From: Salipiger aestuarii
Lineage (GTDB): Bacteria > Pseudomonadota > Alphaproteobacteria > Rhodobacterales > Rhodobacteraceae
Direction of reading: 5' to 3'
Length of the DNA stretch: 64,000 nt
NCBI RefSeq assembly: GCF_003259905.1
Contig: NZ_QLMG01000011.1
Coordinates: forward strand, 1-64,000
Shown: positions 17,124 through 26,282 of the stretch, one piece after another
How positions within the stretch are numbered: position 1 is the first letter of the stretch
Layout: every line of letters starts with the position of its first letter
Position numbers and translations under genes: made by a program
Notes under the pieces: model-generated
The model's input: the letters and a program-made list of their open reading frames with translations, nothing else
Databases searched by the model: none
What the model was told of the DNA's origin: nothing

Positions 17124-18950
17124 TCAGTAACCGCTTTCCGAGGTCAGCACGAAATGGCCCGGCGCGACTTCGTCATAGACGTTGGGCGCGGGCGTATAGC
17201 CAACGGGATGGATCGGCGACGGGATCGGTTTGAAATTCAGATCCTTTTCGGACTTGCGCTGCCGGGGATCCGCCACCGGGACCGCCTTCAGCAGCGCCCG
17301 TGTATAGGCGTGTTGCGGGTTCTCGAATACCGCGGCCCGGGGTCCGAGTTCGACAATGCGCCCCAGATACATGACCCCGACGTTGTGCGACACGCGTTCG
17401 ACCACTGCCATGTCGTGGCTGATGAACAGATAGGACAGCCCCATCTCGGCCTGAAGTTCCATCATCAGATTCAGCACCTGCGCCTGCACCGACACGTCCA
17501 GCGCCGACACCGCCTCGTCGGCCACGATCAGCTTGGGCGACAGCGCCAGCGCCCGGGCGATGGCGATGCGCTGGCGCTGTCCGCCCGACAATTCGTGGGG
17601 GAAGCGGCGCATGAAACTGCGCGGCAATTCCACCCGGTCGAAGAGCATCGCCACCCGGTCCATCAGTTCGGATCCCGAATGCGTTCCAAAGTTGCGCATC
17701 GGTTCGGCCACCTGATCCGCCAGCCCCATCTGCGGATTGAGCGAGGCGAACGGATCCTGAAAGATCATCTGCATTTCACGCCGCGCATCGCGCAACCTGT
17801 TTGGCCCCAGTCCCATCAGATCGGTGCCATCCAGCACCACCCTGCCCTGGTCCGGTTCGACCAGCCGCAACAGCGAACGCCCGCAAGTTGACTTGCCACA
17901 ACCCGATTCTCCCACAAGGCTGAGCGTCTGCCCCTTGTTGAGCGTAAAGCTGACGTCTTCGACGGCATGAACATTGGCCACCGTCCGGCGAAAGAGTCCG
18001 CCCTTGACCGGAAAGCGCGTCACAAGGTTTTCGACCGTCAGAAGCGGTGTGTCGGTGCCGATGATCGGCATGATGTCGGCCTGGTCGCGGCCCAGCAGTT
18101 TCATCGGCTCGGGATAGGCCTTGCCGGTCATCTCGCCCAGCTTGGGGACGGCGGCCAGCAGCGCCCTGGTATAGGGGTGCTGTGGCGTCTCGAAGATCTG
18201 CGTCGCCGGGCCTTCCTCGACCTTGTTGCCCCGGAACATCACCACCACGCGGTCGGCCATCTGCGCCACCACCGCCATGTCATGGGTGATGAACATCACA
18301 GCCGTGCCGGTTTCCCGCTTGAGCCGATCCATCAGCGCCAGGATTTCCGCCTGAATGGTCACATCCAGCGCCGTCGTCGGTTCGTCCGCGATCAGCAGGC
18401 GCGGCTTGCAGGCCAGCGCCATGGCGATCACCACGCGCTGGCGCATACCGCCCGACAGTTCGTGCGGGTATTGCATCAACCGCCGCTCGGGTTCGGGGAT
18501 GCGGACCTGTTGCAACAGGTCCAGCGCGCGCGCCTCGGCCTGCGCCCTTGACATGCCACGATGCACCCGCAGCCCTTCGGTCAGCTGACGGCCCACCGTG
18601 AACACCGGGTTCAGCGCCGTCATCGGTTCCTGAAAGATCATGCCGATCTCGTTGCCGCGGATCGTGCGCATCAGATCCTGTTTCGCGGCGGCGAGGTCGA
18701 TTTCGCCGCCCCGGGCGCGGTCGAACAGGATACGCCCGCCCGCGATGGTGCCGCCACCGTATTCGATCAGGCGCATCAGTGCCAGCGACGACACCGACTT
18801 GCCCGACCCGCTTTCGCCCACGACACAGACGGTTTCGCCGGGATTGATGTCAAAGCTGACATCCTCGACACCGGCAACGGGGCCGTCCTTGGTCTGGAAT
18901 TCCACCCGCAGCTTTTCAATGCGGGCGATGGGTCCGGCGCTGTCGAGCAT
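17124..18950 (-). CDS. Peptide-type ABC transporter, fused double ATPase
   Basis: A 608-residue protein with two complete DppD/DppF-type ATPase domains in one chain. Domain one has Walker A GESGSGKS (residues 45-52), signature LSGGMRQR and Walker B LLIADEPTTALD. Domain two repeats these as [17 protein letters not shown] and LIVADEAVSALD. Each is followed by the oligopeptide-transporter C-terminal extension. It powers import by the permease pair and binding protein encoded divergently at 19186-23076. The fused form (as in GsiA or YejF) replaces two separate subunits. Starting at MLDSAGPIARIEKL keeps the first domain intact. Confidence 0.9.
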   Translation of the reverse strand: MLDSAGPIARIEKLRVEFQTKDGPVAGVEDVSFDINPGETVCVVGESGSGKSVSSLALMRLIEYGGGTIAGGRILFDRARGGEIDLAAAKQDLMRTIRGNEIGMIFQEPMTALNPVFTVGRQLTEGLRVHRGMSRAQAEARALDLLQQVRIPEPERRLMQYPHELSGGMRQRVVIAMALACKPRLLIADEPTTALDVTIQAEILALMDRLKRETGTAVMFITHDMAVVAQMADRVVVMFRGNKVEEGPATQIFETPQHPYTRALLAAVPKLGEMTGKAYPEPMKLLGRDQADIMPIIGTDTPLLTVENLVTRFPVKGGLFRRTVANVHAVEDVSFTLNKGQTLSLVGESGCGKSTCGRSLLRLVEPDQGRVVLDGTDLMGLGPNRLRDARREMQMIFQDPFASLNPQMGLADQVAEPMRNFGTHSGSELMDRVAMLFDRVELPRSFMRRFPHELSGGQRQRIAIARALALSPKLIVADEAVSALDVSVQAQVLNLMMELQAEMGLSYLFISHDMAVVERVSHNVGVMYLGRIVELGPRAAVFENPQHAYTRALLKAVPVADPRQRKSEKDLNFKPIPSPIHPVGYTPAPNVYDEVAPGHFVLTSESGY

Positions 18951-19185
18951 GGGCGTTCCTCTGGCGGTCTGTGCGACGTTTCAAGCCGACGACGCTACGG
19001 GCCTTCGCCGGCAAGTGTCAAACCCCCGGTCAGGTTTTCTCGACGGCAACGCTTGCAATTTCCGCCGAGTCTGCTTCGATTGACATCAAGGAACAGCCGT
19101 TACCTTGCGGTCAATCCGGGATATAACCAAAAAAGACAAGCGAGAGTGGCCCGAAAGTGGCCGCGAGCCCAACAAGGAGAGATCG

Positions 19186-20892
19186 ATGACATTCAAGACC
19201 CTGTTGCTGGGGGCGGTTGCCACATCCGCCCTGGCCCCGGCCGCGTTCGCCGAACGCGGCGAGGATGGCCACGTCAACATCATTTACTGGCAGGCGCCGT
19301 CGATCATGACGCCCTATCTGTCGAGCGGAACCAAGGACATCGAAGCCTCATCGCTCGTGCTGGAACCGCTGGGCCGCTACGACGAAACCGGTGCGTTGGT
19401 GCCGTTTCTGGCCGCCGAGATCCCCACCGTCGAAAACGGGGGCGTTTCCGAAGACCTGAAAACCATCACATGGACGCTCAAGGAAGGGCTGAAGTGGTCC
19501 GACGGCACGCCGGTGACCTCGGCCGACGTCAAGTTCACCGCCGATTACTGCATGGACCCCGAAGGCGGCTGCGCGCAGCTTGCCAAGTTCGACCACGTTT
19601 CGGAAATCGAAACCCCCGACGATCTGACCGCCATCGTGCATTTCGACAAGCCGATGCCAAACCCCTACGGTCCCTTCATGGGCAACCAGTCGCCCATCCT
19701 GCAAAAGGCCCAGTTCGAATCCTGCACCGGCCCCGCGGCGTCGACCTGCACCGATGCCAATTTCAACCCGATCGGCACCGGCCCCTTTGTGGTCGATGAA
19801 TTCAAGCCCAACGACGTGATCTCGCTGTCGGCAAACCCCCATTACCGCGACCCCGCCAAGCCCGCCTTTGCCACGGCAACGCTCAAAGGTGGCGGCGATG
19901 CCGAATCCGCGGCCCGCGCCGTTCTGCAAACCGGCGAGATGGACTATGCATGGAACCTTCAGCTGGCGCCCGACGTGCTGGCGTCGATGGCCGAAGCCGG
20001 TGCCGGTGTGCCCGTGTCGGCCTTTGGCACGCTGGTCGAGCGGCTTGAGATGAACCTGACCGATCCGTCGCCCGACCTGCCCGAAGGTGAACGTTCGACC
20101 GTCGCCCACCCGCACCCGATCCTGTCGGATTTCAAGGTGCGCAAGGCGCTGTCGATGGCCATCGACCGCGAACTGCTGACCGAAATCGGTTACGGCCAGG
20201 CCGGTCGCCCCACCTGCAACCTGGTGCCCGCGCCGGAATTGTATGCATCGCCCAACACCGAATGCATCGAACAGGATCTGGAAGGTGCCAGGGCGCTGCT
20301 GGAAGAAGCCGGCTGGACCGATACCGACGGCGACGGCGTGCGCGAAAAGGATGGCACCGATCTGTCGCTGCTCTTCCAAAGCTCGACCAACGCAGTGCGC
20401 CAGGACTTTCAGGCGCTAATCAAGGACTGGTGGAGCCAGATCGGTGTCGAAACCGAACTGCGCAATGTCGATTCGTCGGTGTTCTTTGGCGGCGACGCTG
20501 GATCACCCGACACATTCCAGCGATTCTATGCCGATGTGGAAATGTATGCCAACAACTTCGATGGCACCGACCCGCAGAGCTATCTTCAGATGTACCGCTG
20601 CGGCAACGAGCCCAAGCCGTCCAGCCAGTGGCAGGGGGAAAACATCAACCGCTACTGCGACCCGGAATATGACGCGCTGCTCGACGAACTGGCCACCACC
20701 GGCGAACTGTCCAAGCGCGGCGAGATCGCCAGGAAGCTGAACGAGATGGTGACCAAGGACAGCATGACCATTGTACCGCTGGTCGACCGTGGCCGGGTTT
20801 CCGCGCATTCCAACAGCCTTGGCGGGGTGATCCTGAACACCTGGGATTCCGAACTGTGGAACGCCGCTGACTGGTACCGCATCGACGGCTGA
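19186..20892 (+). CDS. Peptide-type ABC transporter substrate-binding protein
   Basis: A 568-residue periplasmic binding protein of the SBP_bac_5 (DppA/OppA) family. It has a signal peptide of about 22 residues (MTFKTLLLGAVATSALAPAAFA), then the typical WTLKEGLKWSDGTPVTSADV block and VRKALSMAIDRELL. A short acidic DTDGDGVREKDGTDL loop near residue 380 resembles a calcium-binding turn often seen in this family. The ATG at 19186 has AAGGAGA ahead. The ligand is probably a peptide or acyl amino acid, given the two M20 hydrolases nearby, but this is inference. Confidence 0.9.
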   Translation: MTFKTLLLGAVATSALAPAAFAERGEDGHVNIIYWQAPSIMTPYLSSGTKDIEASSLVLEPLGRYDETGALVPFLAAEIPTVENGGVSEDLKTITWTLKEGLKWSDGTPVTSADVKFTADYCMDPEGGCAQLAKFDHVSEIETPDDLTAIVHFDKPMPNPYGPFMGNQSPILQKAQFESCTGPAASTCTDANFNPIGTGPFVVDEFKPNDVISLSANPHYRDPAKPAFATATLKGGGDAESAARAVLQTGEMDYAWNLQLAPDVLASMAEAGAGVPVSAFGTLVERLEMNLTDPSPDLPEGERSTVAHPHPILSDFKVRKALSMAIDRELLTEIGYGQAGRPTCNLVPAPELYASPNTECIEQDLEGARALLEEAGWTDTDGDGVREKDGTDLSLLFQSSTNAVRQDFQALIKDWWSQIGVETELRNVDSSVFFGGDAGSPDTFQRFYADVEMYANNFDGTDPQSYLQMYRCGNEPKPSSQWQGENINRYCDPEYDALLDELATTGELSKRGEIARKLNEMVTKDSMTIVPLVDRGRVSAHSNSLGGVILNTWDSELWNAADWYRIDG

Positions 20893-20901
20893 CGCCGATC
20901 A

Positions 20902-20933
20902 GGCACGCTCCGTGGCGGGAGCGTGCCATTTTT
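20902..20933 (+). terminator. Hairpin between binding-protein and permease genes
   Basis: A 10-bp perfect stem (GGCACGCTCC with GGAGCGTGCC) followed by ATTTTT. Placed between the binding protein and its permeases, it probably ends part of the transcripts or protects the upstream mRNA, giving more binding protein than permease. Confidence 0.75.
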
Positions 20934-21053
20934 CAGGGCGATGCGTTTTTTACACGACGCGGCGCGCCCGCAAGGGCTTGCCGCCGCGCGCCAGACGGGC
21001 GATGGGGCGGGTTCGCTTCGCCGCTCCTTCCCAAAGTCCGGAGACCCTGGCCC

Positions 21054-22091
21054 ATGTTGACATTCGCCGTTCGACGGCTTGTCCTGTCCATCCCGACGTT
21101 GCTCTTCATCAGTTTCGTCATCTTCATGCTGCTGCAACTCGCGCCCGGCGATCCGATGTCGCAGGTGCCGCTGACCGTGCCGCCCGAGGTCAAGGAAAAG
21201 ATGCGCCAGGCGCTGGGGATGGGCGAACCCGCCCTTGTGCAATACTGGAAATGGCTGGTCCAGGTGTTCTGGACCGAACCCAAAATTTTCATCGACTGGC
21301 TGACGCGCGACTCGACCCTGCTGGGATGGCTGCCCGACACCGCGCTTTACCATGACGAACTGCGCGTCATCAGCTGGCAGACCCGGTCGCCGGTGATGGA
21401 CATCGTGCTGCAACGCATCCCCCAGACGCTGTGGGTGGTGGGCCTGTCCTATATCGTGGGTATCCTGATCGCCCTGCCCATCGGCGTCTATTCCGCCTAT
21501 CGGCAGTATTCGGTGTTCGATCAGGCGGGCACGTTCATCACCATGGTCGGCTTTTCGATCCCGCCGTTCTTTACCGGGCCGCTGCTGATCGTGCTGTTTT
21601 CGGTCTATCTGGGCTGGTTTCCGTCGATCTACGACACCACACATGTGGTGAACGACTGGGACAGCTTTACGGTGCAGCTGCGCCAGATGGTCATGCCGGT
21701 GATGGTGCTGGCACTTCAGACCACCGCGCAGCTGTCGCGCTACATGCGCGCGTCGATGCTGGACAATCTGGGGCAGGATTATGTGCGCACCGCACGGGCC
21801 AAGGGGCTTTCGGAAGCGATGGTGGTCATGGTCCATGTGCTGCGCAATTCGATGATCCCGGTGGTCACGGTGATTGCGCTGGGCGTTCCGGCGATTTTTG
21901 GCGGGGCGATCATCACCGAGAACGTGTTCAAGGTGAACGGCATCGGCCAGCTGCTGCTGACCGCGCTGTTTGCCAACGATCTGCCGATGGTGATGACACT
22001 GACCTTCATCTTCGCCTTCCTGATCGTGCTTTTCAACCTGATCGCCGACGTGCTCTATGGCCTGCTCGACCCGAGGATCCGCTATGACTGA
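21054..22091 (+). CDS. Peptide-type ABC transporter permease (DppB-like)
   Basis: A 345-residue inner-membrane permease with six or so membrane helices. It begins MLTFAVRRLVLSIPTLLFISFVIF, the standard DppB start, and has the ATPase-contact loop YVRTARAKGLSE (EAA motif) near residue 242. It forms the channel together with the next gene, which it overlaps by 8 bp. Between residues about 60 and 110 there is a longer periplasmic stretch than in short DppB proteins, as in the YejB type. GGAGA at 21041-21045 serves as ribosome site. Confidence 0.9.
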   Translation: MLTFAVRRLVLSIPTLLFISFVIFMLLQLAPGDPMSQVPLTVPPEVKEKMRQALGMGEPALVQYWKWLVQVFWTEPKIFIDWLTRDSTLLGWLPDTALYHDELRVISWQTRSPVMDIVLQRIPQTLWVVGLSYIVGILIALPIGVYSAYRQYSVFDQAGTFITMVGFSIPPFFTGPLLIVLFSVYLGWFPSIYDTTHVVNDWDSFTVQLRQMVMPVMVLALQTTAQLSRYMRASMLDNLGQDYVRTARAKGLSEAMVVMVHVLRNSMIPVVTVIALGVPAIFGGAIITENVFKVNGIGQLLLTALFANDLPMVMTLTFIFAFLIVLFNLIADVLYGLLDPRIRYD

Positions 22092-23076
22092 CAGCCCGCA
22101 GGACGATTTGATCGTGGCCGACGCCCCCATCGAGGCCCTGGCCGACAAGGGGCCAACCGCCCCGCCCCGGTCGAAATGGAAAGACGTGTGGGACCAGTTC
22201 CGCAAGCACAAGGGCGCGATGACCGGCGCGTTCTTTTTTCTGCTCATCACCCTGGGCGTGTTGCTGGGGCCGTTTCTGTGGACGCTGGATGCGCAGAAGC
22301 TCGATATCCGGGCCAAGGACATGCGCCCGATCTACACCGCGCTGTGGTCTCCCGATGCCAGGGTGGGCTGGGCGCACCCGCTGGGCAGCGACCAGCTGGG
22401 GCGCGACAACCTTGCGCAGCTGATCGCGGGTGGACGGGCGTCGATGGCGGTCGGCTGGACGGCGATGCTGCTGTCGCTGGCCATCGGCACCGGAATGGGC
22501 GTGTCCGCCGGCTTCTTTCGCAAGCTCGACGGGCCGCTGATGCGGCTGACCGACCTGTTCCTGTCCTTGCCGATCCTGCCGCTGCTGCTGGTCGCGGTGA
22601 CGCTGTTCCGCCAGCCGCTGCGCGCCAATTTCGGCCCCGAGGGCGGCATGTTCATCCTGATTGTCACCATCATCGGCATCACCTCGTGGATGCCCACGGC
22701 GCGGATCGTGCGCGGCGATGTGCTGGCGCTCAAGGAACGCGAATTCGTGCTGGCGGCGCGTTCCATCGGCACCCGGCCTTTCAAGATCATCTGGCGGCAC
22801 CTTCTGCCCAACGTGCTGTCGCCGATCATGGTGTCCGCGACGCTGGGGCTGGCCACGGCGATCATCACGGAATCCGCGCTGTCCTTTCTGGGTGTTGGCT
22901 TTCCGTCGGATTTCCCGACCTGGGGAAAGATGCTGGCCGATGCCGTTGCCCGGATGGAGGATTTCCCCGAACGCGTCGTGCTGCCGGGCATCGCTATTTC
23001 GCTGACGGTGCTGGGGGTGAATTACATCGGCGACGGGCTGCGCGATGCGCTTGATCCGCGCATCAGGGGACGCTGA
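22084..23076 (+). CDS. Peptide-type ABC transporter permease (DppC-like)
   Basis: A 330-residue inner-membrane permease. A cytoplasmic N-terminus of about 45 residues precedes the first helix (GAFFFLLITLGVLLGPFL). HPLGSDQLGRDNLAQLIAGGRAS is the hallmark periplasmic segment of DppC proteins, and EFVLAARSIGTRPFKIIWRHLLPN is the ATPase-contact EAA loop. The ATG at 22084 overlaps the end of the DppB gene by 8 bp, consistent with translational coupling. It is the last gene of the import operon and is followed by an intrinsic terminator. Confidence 0.9.
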   Translation: MTDSPQDDLIVADAPIEALADKGPTAPPRSKWKDVWDQFRKHKGAMTGAFFFLLITLGVLLGPFLWTLDAQKLDIRAKDMRPIYTALWSPDARVGWAHPLGSDQLGRDNLAQLIAGGRASMAVGWTAMLLSLAIGTGMGVSAGFFRKLDGPLMRLTDLFLSLPILPLLLVAVTLFRQPLRANFGPEGGMFILIVTIIGITSWMPTARIVRGDVLALKEREFVLAARSIGTRPFKIIWRHLLPNVLSPIMVSATLGLATAIITESALSFLGVGFPSDFPTWGKMLADAVARMEDFPERVVLPGIAISLTVLGVNYIGDGLRDALDPRIRGR

Positions 23077-23100
23077 ACCCGCTTCGCCGGCAGCAATGTC

Positions 23101-23133
23101 GCAAAAGGCCCGGTCGTTTGCCGGGCCTTTTGC
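23101..23133. terminator. Intrinsic terminator between convergent operons
   Basis: A 13-bp stem (GCAAAAGGCCCGG with CCGGGCCTTTTGC) and a 7-nt loop. It lies between the permease operon and the convergent anti-sigma gene and can act in both directions. Confidence 0.85.
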
Positions 23134-23142
23134 ATTCGTGCC

Positions 23143-23838
23143 TTATTCGTCGCGCGGCGCCATCTGTCCCAGCGAGATCACCGGTCCTGTCGCCTGCCCT
23201 GTCGGAGAGCCGCCTTCGGGTTCATCCGAAATGGCGATCCCGGCCCCCGGCAATTGTGCGGCTATCTCATCGGACACCGGAATTTCGGTCAGCCCGTCTT
23301 GGGCCACAAGCCCGATGGAAACCGGGGTGTCGCCGGCTTCGGGAATCATCCAGATTTCAAGCGACCGGCCCTCGGGATAATCGCCCGCATCGCGGCGCAC
23401 CATGAAGGTCTGGCTGGACGGTGCGTAATGCGCCAGCAACACCAGCCCGCGCGACGGCGTTTCAAGATCGGCCCACAGGTCGGGGTCGTCGTCAAAGCCC
23501 AGAAGCCCGCTGACGTTGACCGTCCAGGCAATCGCCCCGGCAGTGACCGCGCCAAGCAGATAGGGCATGATCTGCCCCACAAGCGACCGGCGCGCCCTCC
23601 CGAACAGCTGCGCCTCAAGCCGGCGCAAGACCTGCGGCGGTGCGGCGACATCTTCGATCGGGGCGGTGAGCGTGGCGAAATATTCCTGCCAGGCCGCGAC
23701 ATCCTGTTCAAGGTCGCGGTCCTGCGCAAGACGCCGTTCAAAGGCGGAAACCTCGTCCTCGGCGAGCAGCCCGAGCACGTATTCCGCCGCCGCAGCTTCC
23801 CAGCCGCCCGGCAGATCCGTATCCGCTGCCCCGGTCAT
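23143..23838 (-). CDS. Anti-sigma factor, RskA type
   Basis: A 231-residue membrane protein with a cytoplasmic N-terminal anti-sigma region (AAAEYVLGLLAEDEVSAFERRL, about residues 15-36), one membrane helix around residues 88-110 (VGQIMPYLLGAVTAGAIAW), and a periplasmic C-terminal RskA domain (RSLEIWMIPEAGDTPVSIG). It should hold the partner sigma factor inactive until an envelope signal arrives. Its ATG overlaps the sigma stop codon as ATGA, so the two proteins are made in a coupled ratio. Confidence 0.88.
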   Translation of the reverse strand: MTGAADTDLPGGWEAAAAEYVLGLLAEDEVSAFERRLAQDRDLEQDVAAWQEYFATLTAPIEDVAAPPQVLRRLEAQLFGRARRSLVGQIMPYLLGAVTAGAIAWTVNVSGLLGFDDDPDLWADLETPSRGLVLLAHYAPSSQTFMVRRDAGDYPEGRSLEIWMIPEAGDTPVSIGLVAQDGLTEIPVSDEIAAQLPGAGIAISDEPEGGSPTGQATGPVISLGQMAPRDE

Positions 23839-24392
23839 CGGCTCAGGCACTCCCTCAGTTGCATCAGGCTGCGTCGCAGCCATGTTCGTACAGTGTTGAG
23901 CTTGGTGCCAGTGGCATCGGCAAGCTCGGCATAGGTTGCGCCGTCCAGATAGGCGCGCCGGACCATTTCGGCCCGTTCGGGCGGCAGTTCGGACATGCAC
24001 AGATGCAGCGCCCGCGCCTCGCCGCGTGCCTCGGCCTGTTGCGCCGCCCCCGGCGCCGGATCGGCGATCAGGTCGGCGGCGTCGATCGGCGACGTGCGCC
24101 GCCGCCCGCCCGCGTCGCGCGCGCGCCTGCGGTCGACGGCGGTGTTGCGCGCCAGCGTAATCAGCCAGGTCATCGGTGAATATCCGTTGACGCGGTATTG
24201 TCCGGCGCGGGTCCAGATCTTGGCATAAGCCTCCTGCAGCGCCTCTTCTGCCAGGGCGCGGTCGTCCAAGACACGCAGGCAAACACCAAAGAGTTTCGCG
24301 GACGTGCGCCCGTAAAGCGTGCGAAACGCCGTACGGTCGCCCATCGCGATACGGGAGATGAGATCTTCGATCTCGATATGGGAAGTACTCAC
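23835..24392 (-). CDS. ECF-type RNA polymerase sigma factor
   Basis: A 185-residue sigma-70 family factor with only regions 2 and 4. Region 2 spans about residues 25-90 ([19 protein letters not shown] and [19 protein letters not shown]), and region 4 spans about 125-180 ([27 protein letters not shown]), with a helix-turn-helix near the end. A GTG at 24392 is the likely start since the protein becomes family-like from [11 protein letters not shown]; the ribosome site is weak. It pairs with the anti-sigma gene downstream. Similar sigma/RskA pairs respond to oxidative or envelope stress, but the regulon here is unknown. Confidence 0.87.
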   Translation of the reverse strand: MSTSHIEIEDLISRIAMGDRTAFRTLYGRTSAKLFGVCLRVLDDRALAEEALQEAYAKIWTRAGQYRVNGYSPMTWLITLARNTAVDRRRARDAGGRRRTSPIDAADLIADPAPGAAQQAEARGEARALHLCMSELPPERAEMVRRAYLDGATYAELADATGTKLNTVRTWLRRSLMQLRECLSR

Positions 24393-24547
24393 GATGGGCT
24401 TGCCTGCGGGGTCATTCGTCGCGCAAAGCCTATCGCGGCAACACGGCTTGGGCAAACCCCAATGCGGTCGCCGGGCGCTCTTGCCCTTGCGCCGGATATG
24501 GGGCACCACGGGAGCGACAGGACATAGTTCAAGACCAGAGGCCCGAG

Positions 24548-25531
24548 ATGAGCAGCGAGATCGACGTCAATGCGAAACCGACCGAAGAGATCGCGGTGCG
24601 CGAGGTGTTCGGCATCGACACCGACATGGTGGTTCATGGATTTTCCGACCGGACCGACCGCGTCCCCGACCTGGACAGTACCTACAAGTTCGACCCCGAC
24701 ACCACGCTGGCCATCCTCGCGGGGTTCCGCAACAACCGCCGCGTGATGATCCAAGGCTACCACGGCACCGGTAAATCGACCCATATCGAACAGGTGGCAT
24801 CGCGCCTGAACTGGCCTGCGGTGCGGGTGAACCTGGACAGCCACATCAGCCGGATCGACCTGATCGGCAAGGACGCCATCAAGCTGGTCGATGGCAAGCA
24901 GACCACCCAGTTTCAGGAAGGCATCCTGCCCTGGGCGCTGCGCAACCCCTGCGCCATCGTGTTCGATGAATACGACGCGGGCCGCGCCGACGTCATGTTC
25001 GTGATCCAGCGGGTTCTGGAAACCGACGGCAAGCTGACGTTGCTGGATCAGAACCAGGTGCTGACCCCGCACAAGTATTTCCGCATCTTCGCGACGGCGA
25101 ACACGGTCGGTCTTGGCGATACGACAGGTCTGTATCACGGCACCCAGCAGATCAACCAGGGCCAGATGGACCGCTGGTCGCTGGTGGCCACGCTGAACTA
25201 TCTGTCGATCGACGCCGAGGTGAACATCGTCCTGTCCAAAGCGCCGCATTACAACAACGAAAAGGGTCGCAGGACCATCCGCCAGATGGTCACCGTGGCC
25301 GATTTCACCCGCCGCGCGTTTATGAACGGCGAACTGTCGACGGTGATGTCGCCTCGCACGGTGATTGCCTGGGCGCAGAACGCCGAGATTTTCCGCAACG
25401 TGGGCTATGCGTTCCGGCTGTCGTTCCTGAACAAGTGCGACGAGCTTGAGCGCCAGACCGTGGCCGAGTTCTATCAGCGTTGCTTTGACGAGGAACTGCC
25501 CGAAAGCGCGGCGAGCCTCAGCATCACATAA
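24548..25531 (+). CDS. cobS: Aerobic cobaltochelatase subunit CobS
   Basis: A 327-residue AAA+ ATPase that, with CobT and CobN, inserts cobalt into hydrogenobyrinic acid a,c-diamide in aerobic cobalamin synthesis. The Walker A motif GYHGTGKST is at residues 70-78, with the Walker B region [15 protein letters not shown] and [13 protein letters not shown] as sensor 1. Length and sequence fit CobS rather than MoxR or magnesium chelatase BchI. In many relatives cobT follows; here the next 260 bp hold a tandem repeat and an opposite-strand gene, so cobT lies elsewhere or is absent. Confidence 0.92.
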   Translation: MSSEIDVNAKPTEEIAVREVFGIDTDMVVHGFSDRTDRVPDLDSTYKFDPDTTLAILAGFRNNRRVMIQGYHGTGKSTHIEQVASRLNWPAVRVNLDSHISRIDLIGKDAIKLVDGKQTTQFQEGILPWALRNPCAIVFDEYDAGRADVMFVIQRVLETDGKLTLLDQNQVLTPHKYFRIFATANTVGLGDTTGLYHGTQQINQGQMDRWSLVATLNYLSIDAEVNIVLSKAPHYNNEKGRRTIRQMVTVADFTRRAFMNGELSTVMSPRTVIAWAQNAEIFRNVGYAFRLSFLNKCDELERQTVAEFYQRCFDEELPESAASLSIT

Positions 25532-25576
25532 CGCCTGCGGTTTGCATCGACGCGCCCGGTGACCGATTCCGCCCGC

Positions 25577-25701
25577 GTGGATGTCACCACAACTTCCGCC
25601 TGCGTGGATGTCACCACAACTTCCGGCCGCGTGGATGTCACCACGACTTCCGGCCGCGTGGATGTCACCACGACTTCCGGCCGCGTGGATGTCACCACGA
25701 C
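25577..25701. repeat. 27-bp tandem repeat, 4.6 copies
   Basis: Units begin at 25577, 25604, 25631, 25658 and 25685, the last being cut after 17 bases. The unit starts GTGGATGTCACCAC and ends CTTCCGGCCGC. Copies 3 and 4 are identical and copies 1 and 2 differ at one to three positions. It lies 45 bp after cobS. The length is a multiple of three and both strands are open across it, but no credible gene includes it. Confidence 0.95.
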
Positions 25702-25792
25702 GCGCCGGTTGCACATTGCGCGGCAGGAGCGATTCCGATCCGTGGCCGCGGATGTTTTACGCGGCGTTGCAGACGGCGCGCGCGTAAGGCCA

Positions 25793-26047
25793 CTAGATCG
25801 CCCAGGATTGCTGCAGCACCCCCCTGGCGCGGGCGAGCGCAAGTTCACGCTCGTCCAGCCGGCCGTTTCCGTCGGCGTCCATGCGCAGGAAATCGTCGGT
25901 CGACACTTCGGGCCATGCGCGCATCACTTCTTGTGGCGAAAGCGCACCGTCATGGTCCAGATCCGCATCCAGCCCGACCCAGTCTCCGGCAATGGCGACG
26001 GATGCCGCAAGGCCAAGCGCGGCAACTGCTGCAAGTCGTTCCAACAT
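25793..26047 (-). CDS. Small exported EF-hand protein
   Basis: An 84-residue protein with a signal peptide of about 21 residues (MLERLAAVAALGLAASVAIAG) and two calcium-binding loops: DADLDHDGALSPQE (about residues 27-40) and DADGNGRLDERE (about 54-65). The spacing of the acidic residues is that of canonical EF-hands. It would bind calcium in the periplasm; its role is unknown. The ATG at 26047 is preceded by a strong GGGGGAGAGGGGG purine tract. It stands alone between the tandem repeat and the aldolase terminator, opposite to cobS. Confidence 0.75.
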   Translation of the reverse strand: MLERLAAVAALGLAASVAIAGDWVGLDADLDHDGALSPQEVMRAWPEVSTDDFLRMDADGNGRLDERELALARARGVLQQSWAI

Positions 26048-26227
26048 CGCGACCCCCTCTCCCCCCGGCCATCCCGAATTGCACGGGCTGCGCGCCGCCC
26101 CGTAGCAGAGAACGCGCGCGCGAGGCCATGGGGTTTGCGCGGTCGGGATCGGGGCCGGCAAGGGATCGCCGATGTGCCTTCGGGGTTTGCGCGACGCCCC
26201 GCGCATTCATCGGTCATTCCGCGCAAA

Positions 26228-26260
26228 AAAGGGCCCGAACCGCGTGCGGTCGGGCCCTTT
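26228..26260 (-). terminator. Intrinsic terminator of the aldolase gene
   Basis: On the minus strand AAAGGGCCCGACCGC pairs with the following GCGGTTCGGGCCC (one bulge), then TTTTTT. It lies 23 bp past the aldolase stop codon. Confidence 0.85.
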
Positions 26261-26282
26261 GTTTTGCAGCATCGGGATCGGA

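Noticed and set aside
20652-22322. A 556-codon minus-strand frame opposite the permease genes
   Set aside because: Shadow of the DppB/DppC-like genes; rich in H, Q and R with no domain.
25577-25701. CRISPR array
   Set aside because: The units are directly adjacent with no spacers and no cas genes nearby, so this is a simple tandem repeat.
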